Below, in pieces: positions 8,887 through 17,846 of a stretch of DNA of 64,000 nucleotides (position 1 is its first letter; every line of letters starts with the position of its first letter). The DNA is taken from contig PVNI01000004.1 in the NCBI GenBank assembly GCA_003001795.1, positions 62,001 through 126,000 on the forward strand. Direction: 5' to 3'. Source of the stretch: Actinomadura viridilutea. GTDB lineage: Bacteria > Actinomycetota > Actinomycetes > Streptosporangiales > Streptosporangiaceae. The position numbers were made by a program, and so were the translations under genes. The notes below the pieces were generated by a model. That model worked only from the letters and a program-made list of their open reading frames with translations. It was not told the DNA's origin and made no database searches.

Positions 8887-10338
8887 GAGGTAGTCCTCCG
8901 GCTTGGCGCGGCGGGTCTGCGCCCAGAACTCGAAGGTGTGGCCGGGCCACAGGGTGCGGTTGACGCCGTTCTCGTCCAGGTACCAGCTCTGGCAGCCGCC
9001 CTCGCTCCACACCGCGCGGCGCAGGCGGCGCTGCATGCGGTCGTTGTACCGGCGCAGCGCCCCCGGCCGCGGCTCGAGGGCGTCGGCCCCGAGCCGCTGG
9101 AGCAGCCGCAGGCAGCTCAGCACGTGCTGGATCTGCACCTCGATCATGAAGACGACCGAGTTGTGGCCCAGACCGGTGTTGGGGCCCAGCAGGAAGAAGA
9201 AGTTCGGGAAGCCGGGAATGGTGGTGCCCCGGTACGCCTCGATGCCGTTCGCCCACGCCTCCTGGATCTTGAGGCCGCCGCGGCCCACCACGCGCTGCTC
9301 GGCCAGGGCGTCGGTCACCTTGAACCCGGTGCCGTAAATGATCGTGTCGACCTCGTGCTCGCGGCCGTCGGCGGTGACGATCGAGTGCTCGCGCACCTCG
9401 GCGATGCCGGCGGTCTCCAGCTCCACGTTGGGCCGCATGAGCGCCGGGTAGTAGTCGTTGGCCAGCAGCACCCGCTTGCAGCCGATGGTGTAGTCGGGGG
9501 TCAGCTTGGCGCGCAGCTCGGGGTCGGGGATCTGCCGCCGGAGGTGCCGCCGCGCCAGGCGCTCCTGGGGGCCGGACAGCCGCGGGTGGACGGTGAATCC
9601 GAGGGCGCGGGCCTCCAGCGCCCAGTAGATGGCGTAGCGGAACGCGCGGGCGGCGCCCGGGACCGTCTTGAACAGCGCGCGGACAGGCGCGGGGATGGTG
9701 AAGTCCGGCTTGGGCTGGATCCACGGCGGGGTGCGCTGGAACACCACGAGCCGTGCGGCCTTCTCGGCGACGCGAGGGACGAACTGGATGGCCGACGCGC
9801 CGGTGCCGATGACCGCGACGCGCTCGCCCCTCAGGTCGTGCGAGTGGTCCCATTCGGCGGAGTGGAACGCGGTGCCCTGGAACTTGTCGATGCCGGGCAG
9901 GTCGGGGTACTTGGGGATGTGCAGCGCGCCGATGGCGGACACGACCGCCCGCGGCCGCAGGACGGCGCCGTCGGCGGTGGTGACGTTCCAGCGCCGCGCC
10001 GCCTCGTCGTACTCCATCGCCTCCACCGCGACGCCGAAGCGGATGTGCCGCCTGACGTCGTACTTGTCGGCGGTGCGCTCCAGGTAGGCGCGGATCTCCG
10101 GCTGCGGCGCGAACATGCGCGACCAGCCGGGGTTGAGCTCGAAGGAGAACGAGTACATGTGCGACGGCACGTCGCAGGCGCAGCCGGGATAGGTGTTGTC
10201 ATGCCAGGTGCCGCCGAGCGCCCGGCTCTTCTCCAGCACCACGAAGTCGTGGAAGCCGTGCCGCTTCAGCTGGATCGCCATGCCGAGCCCGGCGAAGCCG
10301 GCGCCGACGATGACGATCGAGGGGTTCCGCTCTCGCAT
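8875..10338 (-). CDS. flavin-dependent Baeyer-Villiger-type monooxygenase
   Basis: The protein has 487 aa. It has an N-terminal FAD Rossmann motif (GAGFAGLG) followed by ALGGTWHDNTYPGCACDVPS. The Baeyer-Villiger fingerprint F-x-G-x3-H-x3-W-D is present as FQGTAFHSAEWD, and the NADPH motif as GTGASA. By family it inserts oxygen next to a ketone using FAD and NADPH, on steroid, terpenoid or cyclic ketones. GGGGAGGG sits 8 nt before ATG 10338; an upstream in-frame ATG at 10356 is less likely. It is divergent from a TetR gene with a large palindrome between them, so substrate-inducible TetR control is likely. Confidence 0.92.
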   Translation of the reverse strand: MRERNPSIVIVGAGFAGLGMAIQLKRHGFHDFVVLEKSRALGGTWHDNTYPGCACDVPSHMYSFSFELNPGWSRMFAPQPEIRAYLERTADKYDVRRHIRFGVAVEAMEYDEAARRWNVTTADGAVLRPRAVVSAIGALHIPKYPDLPGIDKFQGTAFHSAEWDHSHDLRGERVAVIGTGASAIQFVPRVAEKAARLVVFQRTPPWIQPKPDFTIPAPVRALFKTVPGAARAFRYAIYWALEARALGFTVHPRLSGPQERLARRHLRRQIPDPELRAKLTPDYTIGCKRVLLANDYYPALMRPNVELETAGIAEVREHSIVTADGREHEVDTIIYGTGFKVTDALAEQRVVGRGGLKIQEAWANGIEAYRGTTIPGFPNFFFLLGPNTGLGHNSVVFMIEVQIQHVLSCLRLLQRLGADALEPRPGALRRYNDRMQRRLRRAVWSEGGCQSWYLDENGVNRTLWPGHTFEFWAQTRRAKPEDYLIIR

Positions 10339-10356
10339 GCCGTTGTCCCTCCCCAT

Positions 10357-10403
10357 GACCTACTATGAGTAAGTTACTAGCGGTAGCTTACTGACGGTAG
10401 GTC
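10357..10403. promoter_or_regulatory. nested palindromic operator between monooxygenase and TetR genes
   Basis: Two concentric inverted repeats share a centre at base 10380. The outer arms are GACCTAC (10357-10363) and GTAGGTC (10397-10403). The inner arms are AGTAAGTTACT (10368-10378) and GGTAGCTTACT (10382-10392), matching at 9 of 11 positions. The location and symmetry fit binding of two TetR dimers that control both divergent genes. Confidence 0.8.
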
Positions 10404-10422
10404 TAATGAGTGGGATTCCGCT

Positions 10423-11088
10423 GTGAGCAGCGCCACGCCCGGCGGCGCCCCGGGTGACGCGTCGGGCCGGCCCCGGCGGCGCCGCATGTCGCGCGCGGAA
10501 CGCGAGCGGCAGATGCTGGACGTGGCCGAGCAGGTGTTCGGCGAGCGCGGCTACCGGGGAACGTCCATGGACGAGATCGCCGAACGCTGCGGCGTGTCCA
10601 AGCCGATGCTCTACGAGTACTTCGGCTCCAAGGACGGGCTGCTGCTCGCCTGCATCGGCCGGGCCAAGGCGGAGCTGCACGAGGTCACCGAGAAGGCGAT
10701 GGCCGGGGCGAGCACCCCCGACGACGTCCTGTGGCGCGGCATGCTCGCCTACTTCTCCTTCATCGACTCGCACAGCCGCCCGTTCGCGATGCTCCTGCAG
10801 GAGCCGCTGTCCGGGCCGCCGGAGACCGCCGAGGCGATCGAGGACACCCGCCGCCAGCAGAGCGAGCTGATCGCCGGGGTGCTCCGCGCGTTCGCCCCGG
10901 ACGCGCCCGACACGGCGGTCGCCGCGTACACCCAGATCATCGTCGGGGCCTGCGAGCGGCTGGCGCTGTGGCGCACCCGGCACCCGGAGCTCACCGCGCA
11001 GGACGCGGCCCGCCACATGACCGACTTCTGCCGGCACGGCCTGGCCCCGTATCTGAACGCATCGCACCGGCGGGCGCCCGCTGAGTAG
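10423..11088 (+). CDS. TetR-family regulator of the divergent monooxygenase (inferred)
   Basis: The protein has 221 aa with a basic N-terminus and a TetR helix-turn-helix at about residues 28-75 (MLDVAEQVFGERGYRGTSMD, IAERCGVSKPMLYEYFGSK). The C-terminal part resembles TetR_C-type ligand domains (MLLQEPLSGPP, IIVGACERLALW). It starts at GTG 10423, 20 bp after the nested palindrome, which it probably binds. By analogy a ketone or lipid substrate would release it and induce the monooxygenase. That effector is inferred only from the neighbour. Confidence 0.88.
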   Translation: MSSATPGGAPGDASGRPRRRRMSRAERERQMLDVAEQVFGERGYRGTSMDEIAERCGVSKPMLYEYFGSKDGLLLACIGRAKAELHEVTEKAMAGASTPDDVLWRGMLAYFSFIDSHSRPFAMLLQEPLSGPPETAEAIEDTRRQQSELIAGVLRAFAPDAPDTAVAAYTQIIVGACERLALWRTRHPELTAQDAARHMTDFCRHGLAPYLNASHRRAPAE

Positions 11089-11123
11089 CGTGGGGATTCC
11101 CCGGTTCCCACTCGGAGGTGCCC

Positions 11124-11987
11124 ATGCCCATCGCGCAGTTCGACGGAGCGCTGGCCGTCGTCACCGGCGCCGGCCGCGGCCTCGGCCGGGCCACCGCGCT
11201 GGCGCTGGCCGAGCGCGGCGCGACGGTCGTCGCCGCCGACCTCGATCGGCCCGCCGCCGAACGCACCGCCGCGCAGGCCGCCAAGCTCGGCGCCGGCGGC
11301 GTCGCCTACGAGGTCGACGTGTCGGACGCCGCGGCGATGGAGCGGTTCGCCGCATGGGTGCGCGCCGAGCACCGGGTGCCCGACATCGTGGTCAACAACG
11401 CCGGCATCCTGGTCAACGGCCCGTTCCTGGAGACGGGGCTGGACGACTGGGAGCGGATCGTCGGGGTCGACCTGTGGGGGGTGATCCACGGCTGCCGCCT
11501 GTTCGGCCGCCAGATGGCCGAGCGGGTGCGGGCGCTGCCCGTCCGCCCCGAGCCGCCCAACTTCGGCGGCCACATCGTCAACATCGCCTCGGCCGCCGCG
11601 TTCGCGCCGTGGCGCGGGCAGGCCGCCTACAACACCACCAAGGCCGCGGTGGTGATGCTCAGCGAGTCGCTGCGCGCCGAGCTGGCCGGTCTGCGGATCG
11701 GGGTCACCGCCGTGTGCCCCGGTTTCACCACCACCGGCATCGCCCAGGCGGCCACGTTCGTGGGGCTGGACGAGGCGGGGCGGCGCCGGGCGCGCGAACG
11801 CGCGCAGAAGATGCTGCGGATGCGCAACTATCCGCCGGAGAAGGTGGCCGAACGCATCGTCGCGGCGATCGCCAAGAACAAGCCGCTGGTGCCGGTGGGC
11901 GCCGAGAGCCACCTGGTGCGGGCGCTGTCGCGCCTGTCGCCCGGCGCCATGCGCCTGCTGGCCCGCGTCCCGAACCCGCTCGCCTGA
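11124..11987 (+). CDS. short-chain dehydrogenase/reductase
   Basis: The protein has 287 aa. It has the classical SDR cofactor motif TGAGRGLG, DVSD at the adenine-binding position, NNAG, and the catalytic set N, S (IASAAAF) and YNTTK (Y-x3-K). The C-terminal extension (RARERAQKMLRMRNYPPE, VAERIVAAIAKNKP) is like SDRs often found with fatty-acid or steroid monooxygenases. GGAGG lies 5 nt before ATG 11124. It follows the TetR gene by 35 bp in the same direction and may be co-transcribed with it. Confidence 0.92.
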   Translation: MPIAQFDGALAVVTGAGRGLGRATALALAERGATVVAADLDRPAAERTAAQAAKLGAGGVAYEVDVSDAAAMERFAAWVRAEHRVPDIVVNNAGILVNGPFLETGLDDWERIVGVDLWGVIHGCRLFGRQMAERVRALPVRPEPPNFGGHIVNIASAAAFAPWRGQAAYNTTKAAVVMLSESLRAELAGLRIGVTAVCPGFTTTGIAQAATFVGLDEAGRRRARERAQKMLRMRNYPPEKVAERIVAAIAKNKPLVPVGAESHLVRALSRLSPGAMRLLARVPNPLA

Positions 11988-12032
11988 GCGCGCCGACGCC
12001 GCCGGGCGGCCCGTCCCGCGCGGGTCGGCGGC

Positions 12033-12743
12033 TCAGGGCCGCGGGGCGGTCTTGAGCAGGTCGGCGGCCGAGCGTTCGACGACCGGGACGCCCGGGGGAT
12101 GGTCGAGCAGGGCCAGCGCCGCCGCGTACCCCTCGCCGGGGTCGAGGGTGCGCATGGCCATCCGGCCGGGCAGGTCGGGGCGGCCCGCCCACGCCACCAG
12201 GCGGGGCTCCTCGGCGGCCGGCGACACGGTGACGTCGGTCAGCGGCACGCGCAGCCCGTCGCCGGTGGCCTTGAGCACGGCCTCCTTGCGCGTCCAGTAC
12301 GCCAGCAGCTCGTCCCGCCCCATCCGCGGGCCCCCGGCGGACGCCTCGATCTCCGCGGGCCCCAGCACGTGCCCGACGATGTCGGCGCCCAGTGCGCGGT
12401 CGGCGGCCTCCACGTCGACGCCGAGCGGCCCGTGCGGGGACAGCGCCACCGCGACCCGGTCCCCGGAGTGCGACACCGACACGTGCGGGCCGCCCTCGAT
12501 CACCGGACGCCCGTGCGGCTGGCCGCAGTCCGCGCAGACCCGGGAGATCGGCACCCGCTCCGGCGGCAGTCCGCGCAGCGCGCCCACCGCGAGCCTGGTC
12601 ACGGCCACGCCGAGCGTGAACCGGTTCCGGTCCGCGTCCCGCAGGTAGCGCCCGTGCCGGGCCCGCTCCACGGGGTCGAACAGCGCCTCGTGCTCGGCGC
12701 CCGCCCACCCGGGCTCGGCCCACCACACGACAACCGGTTCCAC
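12033..12743 (-). CDS. Sfp-type 4'-phosphopantetheinyl transferase
   Basis: The protein has about 236 aa from GTG 12743 (GGAG at 5-nt spacing); the frame extends to 12779 (248 aa). PPTase motifs are HVSVSHSGDRVAVA, the Mg-binding GVDVE, and WTRKEAVLKATGDGL. It transfers phosphopantetheine from CoA to a serine on carrier proteins and would activate the carrier proteins of secondary pathways. The ACP at 41.3 kb in this window is a possible client, though the two genes are 29 kb apart. It is convergent with the SDR gene. Confidence 0.93.
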   Translation of the reverse strand: MEPVVVWWAEPGWAGAEHEALFDPVERARHGRYLRDADRNRFTLGVAVTRLAVGALRGLPPERVPISRVCADCGQPHGRPVIEGGPHVSVSHSGDRVAVALSPHGPLGVDVEAADRALGADIVGHVLGPAEIEASAGGPRMGRDELLAYWTRKEAVLKATGDGLRVPLTDVTVSPAAEEPRLVAWAGRPDLPGRMAMRTLDPGEGYAAALALLDHPPGVPVVERSAADLLKTAPRP

Positions 12744-13140
12744 ATTCACTCCATTCCTGTCGCCGGATGAATTCGTCACGATGACGATTGACGAATGCGC
12801 CGCAAAGAGATCAAAAACCGTTTTTGGGTACGGACCGGAGCCGGACGCGCACGGGCCGTCGGACGCAATGGTCCGCGCCCTGACAGGAGAAGGCCGCGGA
12901 ATGGACGGACCATTCCGCGGCCTCGGGGTCGTCGTCGTTCACCTGCGGTTACCTCACCCAGGACACTCCCGTCCGATGCGCGCTCACGACGCCGATCTCC
13001 TCCTCACCAGGTGTTCGGCGCACCGAAGGCCCGCCATGACACGGACCCCGACCGGTGACTTTGCCCACCTTTACGAAAACACCCTAGTTTCCCTTGACAA
13101 GGAATATGCCATGATCGGCCGATTGAGGTCAGAAAAAGCG
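12744..13140. other. intergenic region with terminator and palindromes, no gene seen
   Basis: About 400 bp separate the PPTase start from the end of the DUF3558-like gene. I see no credible coding frame. It holds a 15-bp dyad CAAAAAC-C-GTTTTTG (12812-12826), a strong stem-loop (12891-12923), and an AT-richer tract near 13075-13140 with ATCGGCCGAT. The short dyad close to the PPTase start is a possible regulator site. Confidence 0.6.
12891..12923 (-). terminator. 14-bp perfect stem-loop terminator
   Basis: Arms 12891-12904 and 12910-12923 are perfectly complementary (AGGCCGCGGAATGG and its complement) around a 5-nt ACGGA loop. There is no long T tract, as is common in actinobacteria. It lies about 220 bp beyond the stop of the minus-strand DUF3558-like gene and upstream of the PPTase gene, insulating the two. 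Confidence 0.7.
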
Positions 13141-13938
13141 TCAACGCAAGCGGCTCCGCACTTCTCGCGCGACCGCGTCGGCGTTGGCGAGGCAGGCCCT
13201 CTCGCGCGCCCGGGCCGCGTCGGCGCCGCGCGCCTGCTCGCTGTAGGCCACGGTCACCACCACGTTGCGGATGCGCATGGTCACCTGACCCACCACCGTG
13301 GGCTGCCCCTTGTCGATCTTGAACCAGCGGAACGCCTCGTCGCCCAGCCCCCGTTCGCGCTCCAGCGTGACCGTGCGCTCCAGCGTCGGCTCGTGGGCCT
13401 GCGTCCACTGCGCGCCGAAGTAGCGCCGGGCGTCCTCGACGGGCGTGGCCGTGTCGCCCGGCGCGTACAGGCGAGCCTCGACCCGCAGCCAGCGGAAGTC
13501 CCTTCCCGTGGACGAGTACGTGCAGGTGGTGAGCGTGCTGTTGGAGCTCTGCCGCCGCTCGGCGTCCGGCACCAGCCGCTCGACGGTCGCCCGCGGCACG
13601 GTATCGCACGGCCCCGGCAGCGAGGTGATCGGCTGGGGCCCGCCCGATGACGGCGGCGCCGGAGCGGAAGGCCGCGACGGCGACGGCGCGGGCGTGGACG
13701 CGCCCGGCGCGGCCGAGCCGTCCGGATCGGCGGCCGCCCTACCGGACGGCGACGCCCCGGCCGCGGGGCGCCGGTCCTCGCCGTCTCCGGGCACCAGCAC
13801 GAACACCGCCGCGGCGGCCAGCGCGAACGCCGCCAGCGCGACCACCGCCGCCAGCACGCGCGGACGCCGCCCCCGCGACGGGGGCTCGGGGGCCGAGTAG
13901 ACCCGCTCGAACCGCTCCGGCGGACGCGGAAGGCCCAC
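13141..13938 (-). CDS. membrane-anchored DUF3558-like protein
   Basis: The protein has about 265 aa. A short cytoplasmic N-terminus rich in Pro and Arg is followed by one transmembrane helix (VLAAVVALAAFALAAAAVFV, about residues 30-50) and a Pro/Ser/Ala linker. The extracytoplasmic domain has PCDTVPRATVERLVPDAE, LTTCTYSS and a C-terminal Cys (ERACLANADAV), giving a pattern like the DUF3558 family. The function is unknown, and it is probably surface-exposed. GTG 13938 has AGGAG at 7-nt spacing; the frame stays open upstream to 14232 but without coding character. Confidence 0.75.
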   Translation of the reverse strand: MGLPRPPERFERVYSAPEPPSRGRRPRVLAAVVALAAFALAAAAVFVLVPGDGEDRRPAAGASPSGRAAADPDGSAAPGASTPAPSPSRPSAPAPPSSGGPQPITSLPGPCDTVPRATVERLVPDAERRQSSNSTLTTCTYSSTGRDFRWLRVEARLYAPGDTATPVEDARRYFGAQWTQAHEPTLERTVTLERERGLGDEAFRWFKIDKGQPTVVGQVTMRIRNVVVTVAYSEQARGADAARARERACLANADAVAREVRSRLR

Positions 13939-14167
13939 TCTCCCGCTCCTCACTCCCGGCCGACCGCGGCGCGCCCCCGCGCCGCGCGGTCCGGGCTTGC
14001 ACCACCCCTTACGCCTGGCAAGGTAGTCAGCCCGACGAGGTGCTGACCAGGGTCCCCGCGAGGGCGTTTTGTCAGACCCCGAGGTCACAATGGGTCCGTG
14101 CTCCACCGTCGCGGACTCCTCGGCCGGCGGGTGTCGGCTCCGCGCACGCGGGGATGGACCTGAGCCT

Positions 14168-15751
14168 GTGCTGCTGGAACAGATCGCCCGCACCTCGGCG
14201 GCGGTGGCCGCGACCTCGGCGCGCAAGGCCAAGGTCGCGGCGCTCGCCGAGTGCCTGCGCGCGGCCGGCCCGCGGGAGGCGCCCCTCGTCGTGGCCTACC
14301 TGTCCGGGGAGCTGCCGCAGCGCCAGATCGGCGTCGGGTACGGCGCGCTGCGCGACCCGCCCGAGCCCGCCGCCGCGCCGACGCTGACGGTGCCCGAGGT
14401 GGACGCGGCGTTCACCGAGATCGGCGCCGTGTCCGGCAAGGGCTCGGTGGCCCGGCGGCGGCTGCTGCTGGGCGCGCTGATGGCCCGCGCCACCCGCGCC
14501 GAGCAGGGCTTCCTCGTCCGCCTGCTGTCCGACGAGCTGCGCCAGGGCGCCCTGGACGGCGTGATGGCCGAGGCGGTCGCCGCGGCCGCCGAGGTGCCCG
14601 CCGCCGAGGTGCGCCGCGCGGCCATGCTGCGGGGCGCGCTCGGCCCGGTCGCCGCCGCGGCCCTCGCCGACGGCGTCCCCGGCCTGCGCTCCTTCGGCCT
14701 CGAGGTCGGCCGCCCGATCCGCCCCATGCTGGCCGCGTCCGCCCCCACCCTGGACGACGCGTTCGCGAAGCTGTCCGCGGGGCGACGGCGCCCCGCCTCC
14801 TCCGGCGCGCCGGATCCCGCGGAGGCGGCCGTCGAGTGGAAGCTGGACGGCATCCGCGCCCAGATCCACATCCGCCGCGGCGACGGTCCCGCCGCCGAGG
14901 TGCGGATCTTCACGCGGACGCTGGACGAGATCACCGAGCGGCTGCCGGAGGTCGTGGCGGCGATGCGCGAGCTGCCGGTGCGGGACGCGGTGTTCGACGG
15001 GGAGCTGATCGCGCTGCGGCCGGACGGGCGGCCCCACCCCTTCCAGGTGACCGCCGCGCGCACCGCCACCCGCGCCCGCGGGACCGCCGGGCAGGTGCCG
15101 CTGTCGGCGTTCCTGTTCGACGTGCTGCACCTGGACGGCGCGGACCTGCTGGACGCGCCGGGCGCCGAGCGCGGCGCGGCGCTGGCCCGGGTGGTGCCCG
15201 AGCGGCTGCGCATGCCGCGGCTGGTCACCGCCGACCCCGGCGAGGCCGAGCGGATGTTCGACGAGGCGGTGGCGCACGGCCACGAGGGCGTGCTGGTGAA
15301 ATCGCTCGCCTCGCCCTACACCGCGGGCCGCCGCGGCGCCGGTTGGATCAAGGTGAAGCCGCGGCACACCCTCGACCTGGTGGTGCTCGCGGCGGAGTGG
15401 GGGCACGGCCGCCGCCGCGGCTACCTGTCCAACCTCCACCTGGGCGCCCGCGACCCGGCCACCGGCGGGTTCGTGATGCTCGGCAAGACGTTCAAGGGCC
15501 TGACCGACGAGCTGCTGGCCTGGCAGACCGAGCGGCTGCGGGCGCTGGCCGCGCGCGAGGACGCCTGGACGGTGCACGTGCGGCCCGAACTCGTGGTGGA
15601 GATCGCCTTCGACGGGGTGCAGCGCAGCCCCCGCTACCCCGGCGGCATCGCGCTGCGCTTCGCCCGCGTCCTGCGCTACCGCCCGGACAAGTCCGCCGCC
15701 GAGGCCGACACGATCGACACGGTCCGCGCCGTCGCGCCCGTGCTGGACTGA
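14168..15751 (+). CDS. ligB: ATP-dependent DNA ligase (LigB type)
   Basis: The protein has 527 aa from GTG 14168. An N-terminal helical DNA-binding domain (about 1-190) is followed by the nucleotidyltransferase core with motif [11 protein letters not shown] (adenylated Lys about K225). Later motifs include [15 protein letters not shown] and [15 protein letters not shown]. The C-terminal OB-fold has [17 protein letters not shown]. By family it seals nicked duplex DNA using ATP and is the accessory ligase of actinobacteria beside the NAD-dependent LigA. The length is close to the family norm. It is divergent from the DUF3558-like gene. Confidence 0.94.
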   Translation: MLLEQIARTSAAVAATSARKAKVAALAECLRAAGPREAPLVVAYLSGELPQRQIGVGYGALRDPPEPAAAPTLTVPEVDAAFTEIGAVSGKGSVARRRLLLGALMARATRAEQGFLVRLLSDELRQGALDGVMAEAVAAAAEVPAAEVRRAAMLRGALGPVAAAALADGVPGLRSFGLEVGRPIRPMLAASAPTLDDAFAKLSAGRRRPASSGAPDPAEAAVEWKLDGIRAQIHIRRGDGPAAEVRIFTRTLDEITERLPEVVAAMRELPVRDAVFDGELIALRPDGRPHPFQVTAARTATRARGTAGQVPLSAFLFDVLHLDGADLLDAPGAERGAALARVVPERLRMPRLVTADPGEAERMFDEAVAHGHEGVLVKSLASPYTAGRRGAGWIKVKPRHTLDLVVLAAEWGHGRRRGYLSNLHLGARDPATGGFVMLGKTFKGLTDELLAWQTERLRALAAREDAWTVHVRPELVVEIAFDGVQRSPRYPGGIALRFARVLRYRPDKSAAEADTIDTVRAVAPVLD

Positions 15752-15759
15752 GGCGCGGG

Positions 15760-16521
15760 TCACCGCGGCGCGCCGGGACGCCCGGCGATGAGCTCCTCCA
15801 TGCGGATCTTGGCGCGGACGAGCGGACGCCGCAGGCGCTCCTCGCGGCGCACCGCCCGCAGGTATCGGCGCGAGCCGGGAGCGTACCGACGGCGCGCCCA
15901 CGGCGAGCCCGGCCGCGCCACCCGGAGCGCGCCGACGACCAGCAGCACGGGCAGGAACAGGCCGATCAGCCCGGTCCACACCTTGCCCTTGAGCAGGGTG
16001 ATCACGGCGAGCAGCAGGTCGAACGCCAGCGAGGCCGCGTAGCCGGCGACGAGGGCGGACCGGCTCACCGCGGCGTCCCCGCCGAGCCCCTCGGCGCCGA
16101 CCGGGTGCAGGCCGAGCAGCAGCAGCCCGGTCATCGCGACGGCGACGAGCACCGCGTCCACCGACTGGCGGCCCTGCTCGGTCCAGTACACGTCGCTGAG
16201 ATGCAGGATCAGCGCGAACTCGTCCAGCGTCAGGGCCGCGCCCGCCCCGAACACCGCCGCGGCCGCGACGGGCGCCCAGCCGCGGGCGTCCGGCAGGGCG
16301 ATCCCGGCGACCCCGCCGACCAGCATGAGCACCACCCCGAACACCATGTGGTGGATGTGCAGGCCGCCGGGCTCGACGTTGCGCAGCGGCCCGCGCGGAC
16401 GCGCCCGGATCAGCCGGACGATCACCCGCGTCAGCAGGAACACGACGATGAAGGCGGTGAAGAACGCGAACAGCGGCACCCGCCCGGTGTCGACGATCCG
16501 CTCCCGGAAGATCTCGGCCAT
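15760..16521 (-). CDS. conserved integral membrane protein with HIHH motif
   Basis: The protein has 253 aa with five or six transmembrane segments. A conserved GGLHIHHMVFGVVL motif lies after the first helix and FALILHLSDVYW is in the third. The C-terminus is basic and cytoplasmic. I recognise it as a family of actinobacterial membrane proteins of unknown function, and the clustered histidines suggest metal binding. ATG 16521 follows a GGGGGAG sequence. It is convergent with ligB, with 8 bp between the stops. Confidence 0.8.
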   Translation of the reverse strand: MAEIFRERIVDTGRVPLFAFFTAFIVVFLLTRVIVRLIRARPRGPLRNVEPGGLHIHHMVFGVVLMLVGGVAGIALPDARGWAPVAAAAVFGAGAALTLDEFALILHLSDVYWTEQGRQSVDAVLVAVAMTGLLLLGLHPVGAEGLGGDAAVSRSALVAGYAASLAFDLLLAVITLLKGKVWTGLIGLFLPVLLVVGALRVARPGSPWARRRYAPGSRRYLRAVRREERLRRPLVRAKIRMEELIAGRPGAPR

Positions 16522-16637
16522 GGCTCCCCCGTCGCTCCCGGCGCTCCCCCGCCGCGCCCTCTCGCCTCCGCATCCCTTACCCTCCCCGCGACGTGCGGGG
16601 ATATGGTGCGCGGTGAGCATCCGAGGGAGGGCGTCGC

Positions 16638-17126
16638 ATGAGCCGTGTCGTGGACCGGTGCGACCCGCGGTCGCGGGCGTGGATCGCCGAGGCGATCAGG
16701 AAGGTGGAGGCGGACGCCGGGCGCAGCGCGGACACGCACCTGCACGCGTTCCCGCTGCCGCCCGAGTGGGGCGTCGACCTGTACCTCAAGGACGAGTCGG
16801 TGCATCCGACCGGCTCGCTCAAGCACCGGCTGGCCCGTTCGCTGTTCCTCTACGCGCTGGCCAACGGGTGGATCCGCGAGGGCACGACGATCATCGAGGC
16901 GTCCAGCGGGTCCACGGCGGTGAGCGAGGCGTACTTCGCGCGGCTGCTCGGCCTGCCGTTCGTCGCGGTGATGCCCGCGACGACCAGCCGGGAGAAGATC
17001 GAGCTGATCGAGTTCCACGGCGGCCGCTGCCATCTGGTGGACGATCCGAGGGCGATCTACGACGAGTCCCGGCGGCTGGCGCAGGAGTGCGGCGGGCACT
17101 TCATGGACCAGTTCACCTATGCCGAG
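16638..17126 (+). pseudogene. PLP-dependent cysteine-synthase-family enzyme, N-terminal half (split by element)
   Basis: The first 163 codons start at ATG 16638 with GGAGGG upstream. They carry the fold-type II PLP core: the Schiff-base Lys in [13 protein letters not shown], and the phosphate or substrate loop [13 protein letters not shown]. The frame is then cut by the integrated element at the GCCGAG core and continues as chimeric sequence to 17681. The second half is at 25918-26526 in the same frame, and joining the halves gives a 365-aa protein of normal family size. In the integrated state the enzyme should be inactive. The intact family makes or breaks bonds at C-beta of serine or cysteine derivatives. 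Confidence 0.92.
17121..17126. other. attL core GCCGAG
   Basis: Chromosomal coding sequence (...CAGTTCACCTAT) reads into GCCGAG and then into unrelated element sequence (TTCATGGTAGCG...). The same six bases, at the same codon phase, occur at 25912-25917 where the host gene resumes. The short identity fits a serine integrase rather than a tyrosine integrase, which normally uses longer cores in tRNA genes. Confidence 0.82.
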
Positions 17127-17183
17127 TTCATGGTAGCGCATCATGTCCGTGACGTGCGGAAACAACGTCCAGACATGCGAAGA

Positions 17184-17212
17184 CCCCCGGCCGCCGAGCT
17201 GGCGACCGGGGG
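17184..17212 (-). terminator. stem-loop at the left end of the element
   Basis: CCCCCGG (17184-17190) pairs with CCGGGGG (17206-17212), with GCC/GGC pairing inside the loop. It sits about 50 bp beyond the last minus-strand gene and stops transcription before attL. Confidence 0.6.
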
Positions 17213-17264
17213 CCAGCTCCCGCGAGCGTGCCGCGCCCTTGCTAGTGCTCGCGGGGGTCTCAGG

Positions 17265-17387
17265 TCAGAACGGCGCGCGGTGGCGGCCGACGTACCGGGG
17301 ACGGCGGGTGGCCAGCGCCAACGCGGCCCCACCCGTCAACAACCCGAACCCGATCACCGCGACCAGCGCCAGCGCGAGAGTCACCAT
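17265..17387 (-). CDS. 40-aa single-pass membrane peptide
   Basis: Forty residues: a hydrophobic helix ([20 protein letters not shown]) followed by a basic tail [15 protein letters not shown]. The start ATG 17387 overlaps the TGA of the upstream gene (ATGGTGA), and GGGAG is present at 7-nt spacing. Small membrane proteins like this occur in actinobacterial integrative elements (for example near spd genes), but no assignment is possible. Confidence 0.6.
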   Translation of the reverse strand: MVTLALALVAVIGFGLLTGGAALALATRRPRYVGRHRAPF

Positions 17388-17674
17388 GCCCGGTCTCCCT
17401 CCCCGCGCAGGTACGCGCGCCGCCGCTCCACAGCCGCCACGTTGCCCGCCCGCATCGGCAGCCACGCCCACAGCGTGTCGAGCCTCTGTGTTTCGCGGAT
17501 GCACGCGTCGCGGTCCGGGCCGAACGCGTGCGGTTCGACACCGGCCGCCAGCTCCGACGGGGTAGGCGGGTGCTTCAGCCGCGCAACCCAGAAGTTGCCG
17601 TGCGGGTCGTACTCTGGGCCATCCCACCTCCGCGACGGGGCGTCAGTCGCGGGACCGGTACGCTTCATTTCCAT
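17381..17674 (-). CDS. hypothetical protein of the mobile element
   Basis: The protein has 97 aa and is hydrophilic ([50 protein letters not shown]). A perfect AGGAGG lies 7 nt before ATG 17674. It is divergent from the GntR gene across a repeat-containing promoter region and is coupled to the 40-aa membrane peptide. I do not recognise the family. Its position makes it the probable target of the GntR regulator. Confidence 0.7.
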   Translation of the reverse strand: MEMKRTGPATDAPSRRWDGPEYDPHGNFWVARLKHPPTPSELAAGVEPHAFGPDRDACIRETQRLDTLWAWLPMRAGNVAAVERRRAYLRGEGDRAW

Positions 17675-17767
17675 GGGCTGACCTCCTCGGCAGGTCGGCT
17701 CAAGGCCCGCCTCGGTGTCGTGAGCATCGGGGCGGGCCGCCTTCATGTACACCCCCAGCGTCCCAAA

Positions 17768-17817
17768 GTTGTCCAGCCCAGTCCAGCGCAGTACAGAGAT
17801 ATCCAGGGTTGTCCAGC
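17768..17817. promoter_or_regulatory. repeated GTTGTCCAGC sites in the divergent promoter region
   Basis: GTTGTCCAGC occurs at 17768-17777 and 17808-17817, with a related CAGTCCAGC between them (about 17780). The sites lie upstream of the GntR gene and of the divergent 97-aa gene. Repeats of this kind in front of KorSA-like GntR genes are typical operators. Confidence 0.55.
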
Positions 17818-17846
17818 TATATCCGCAGGTCACTAGCGTTGTAGAC

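Noticed and set aside
12781-13650. 289-codon plus-strand frame upstream of and antisense to the DUF3558-like gene
   Set aside because: No domain, poor composition, and it crosses a strong terminator hairpin.
17121-17126. Integration into a tRNA gene by a tyrosine integrase
   Set aside because: No tRNA lies at either junction, the core is six bases, and the integrase is a serine recombinase.
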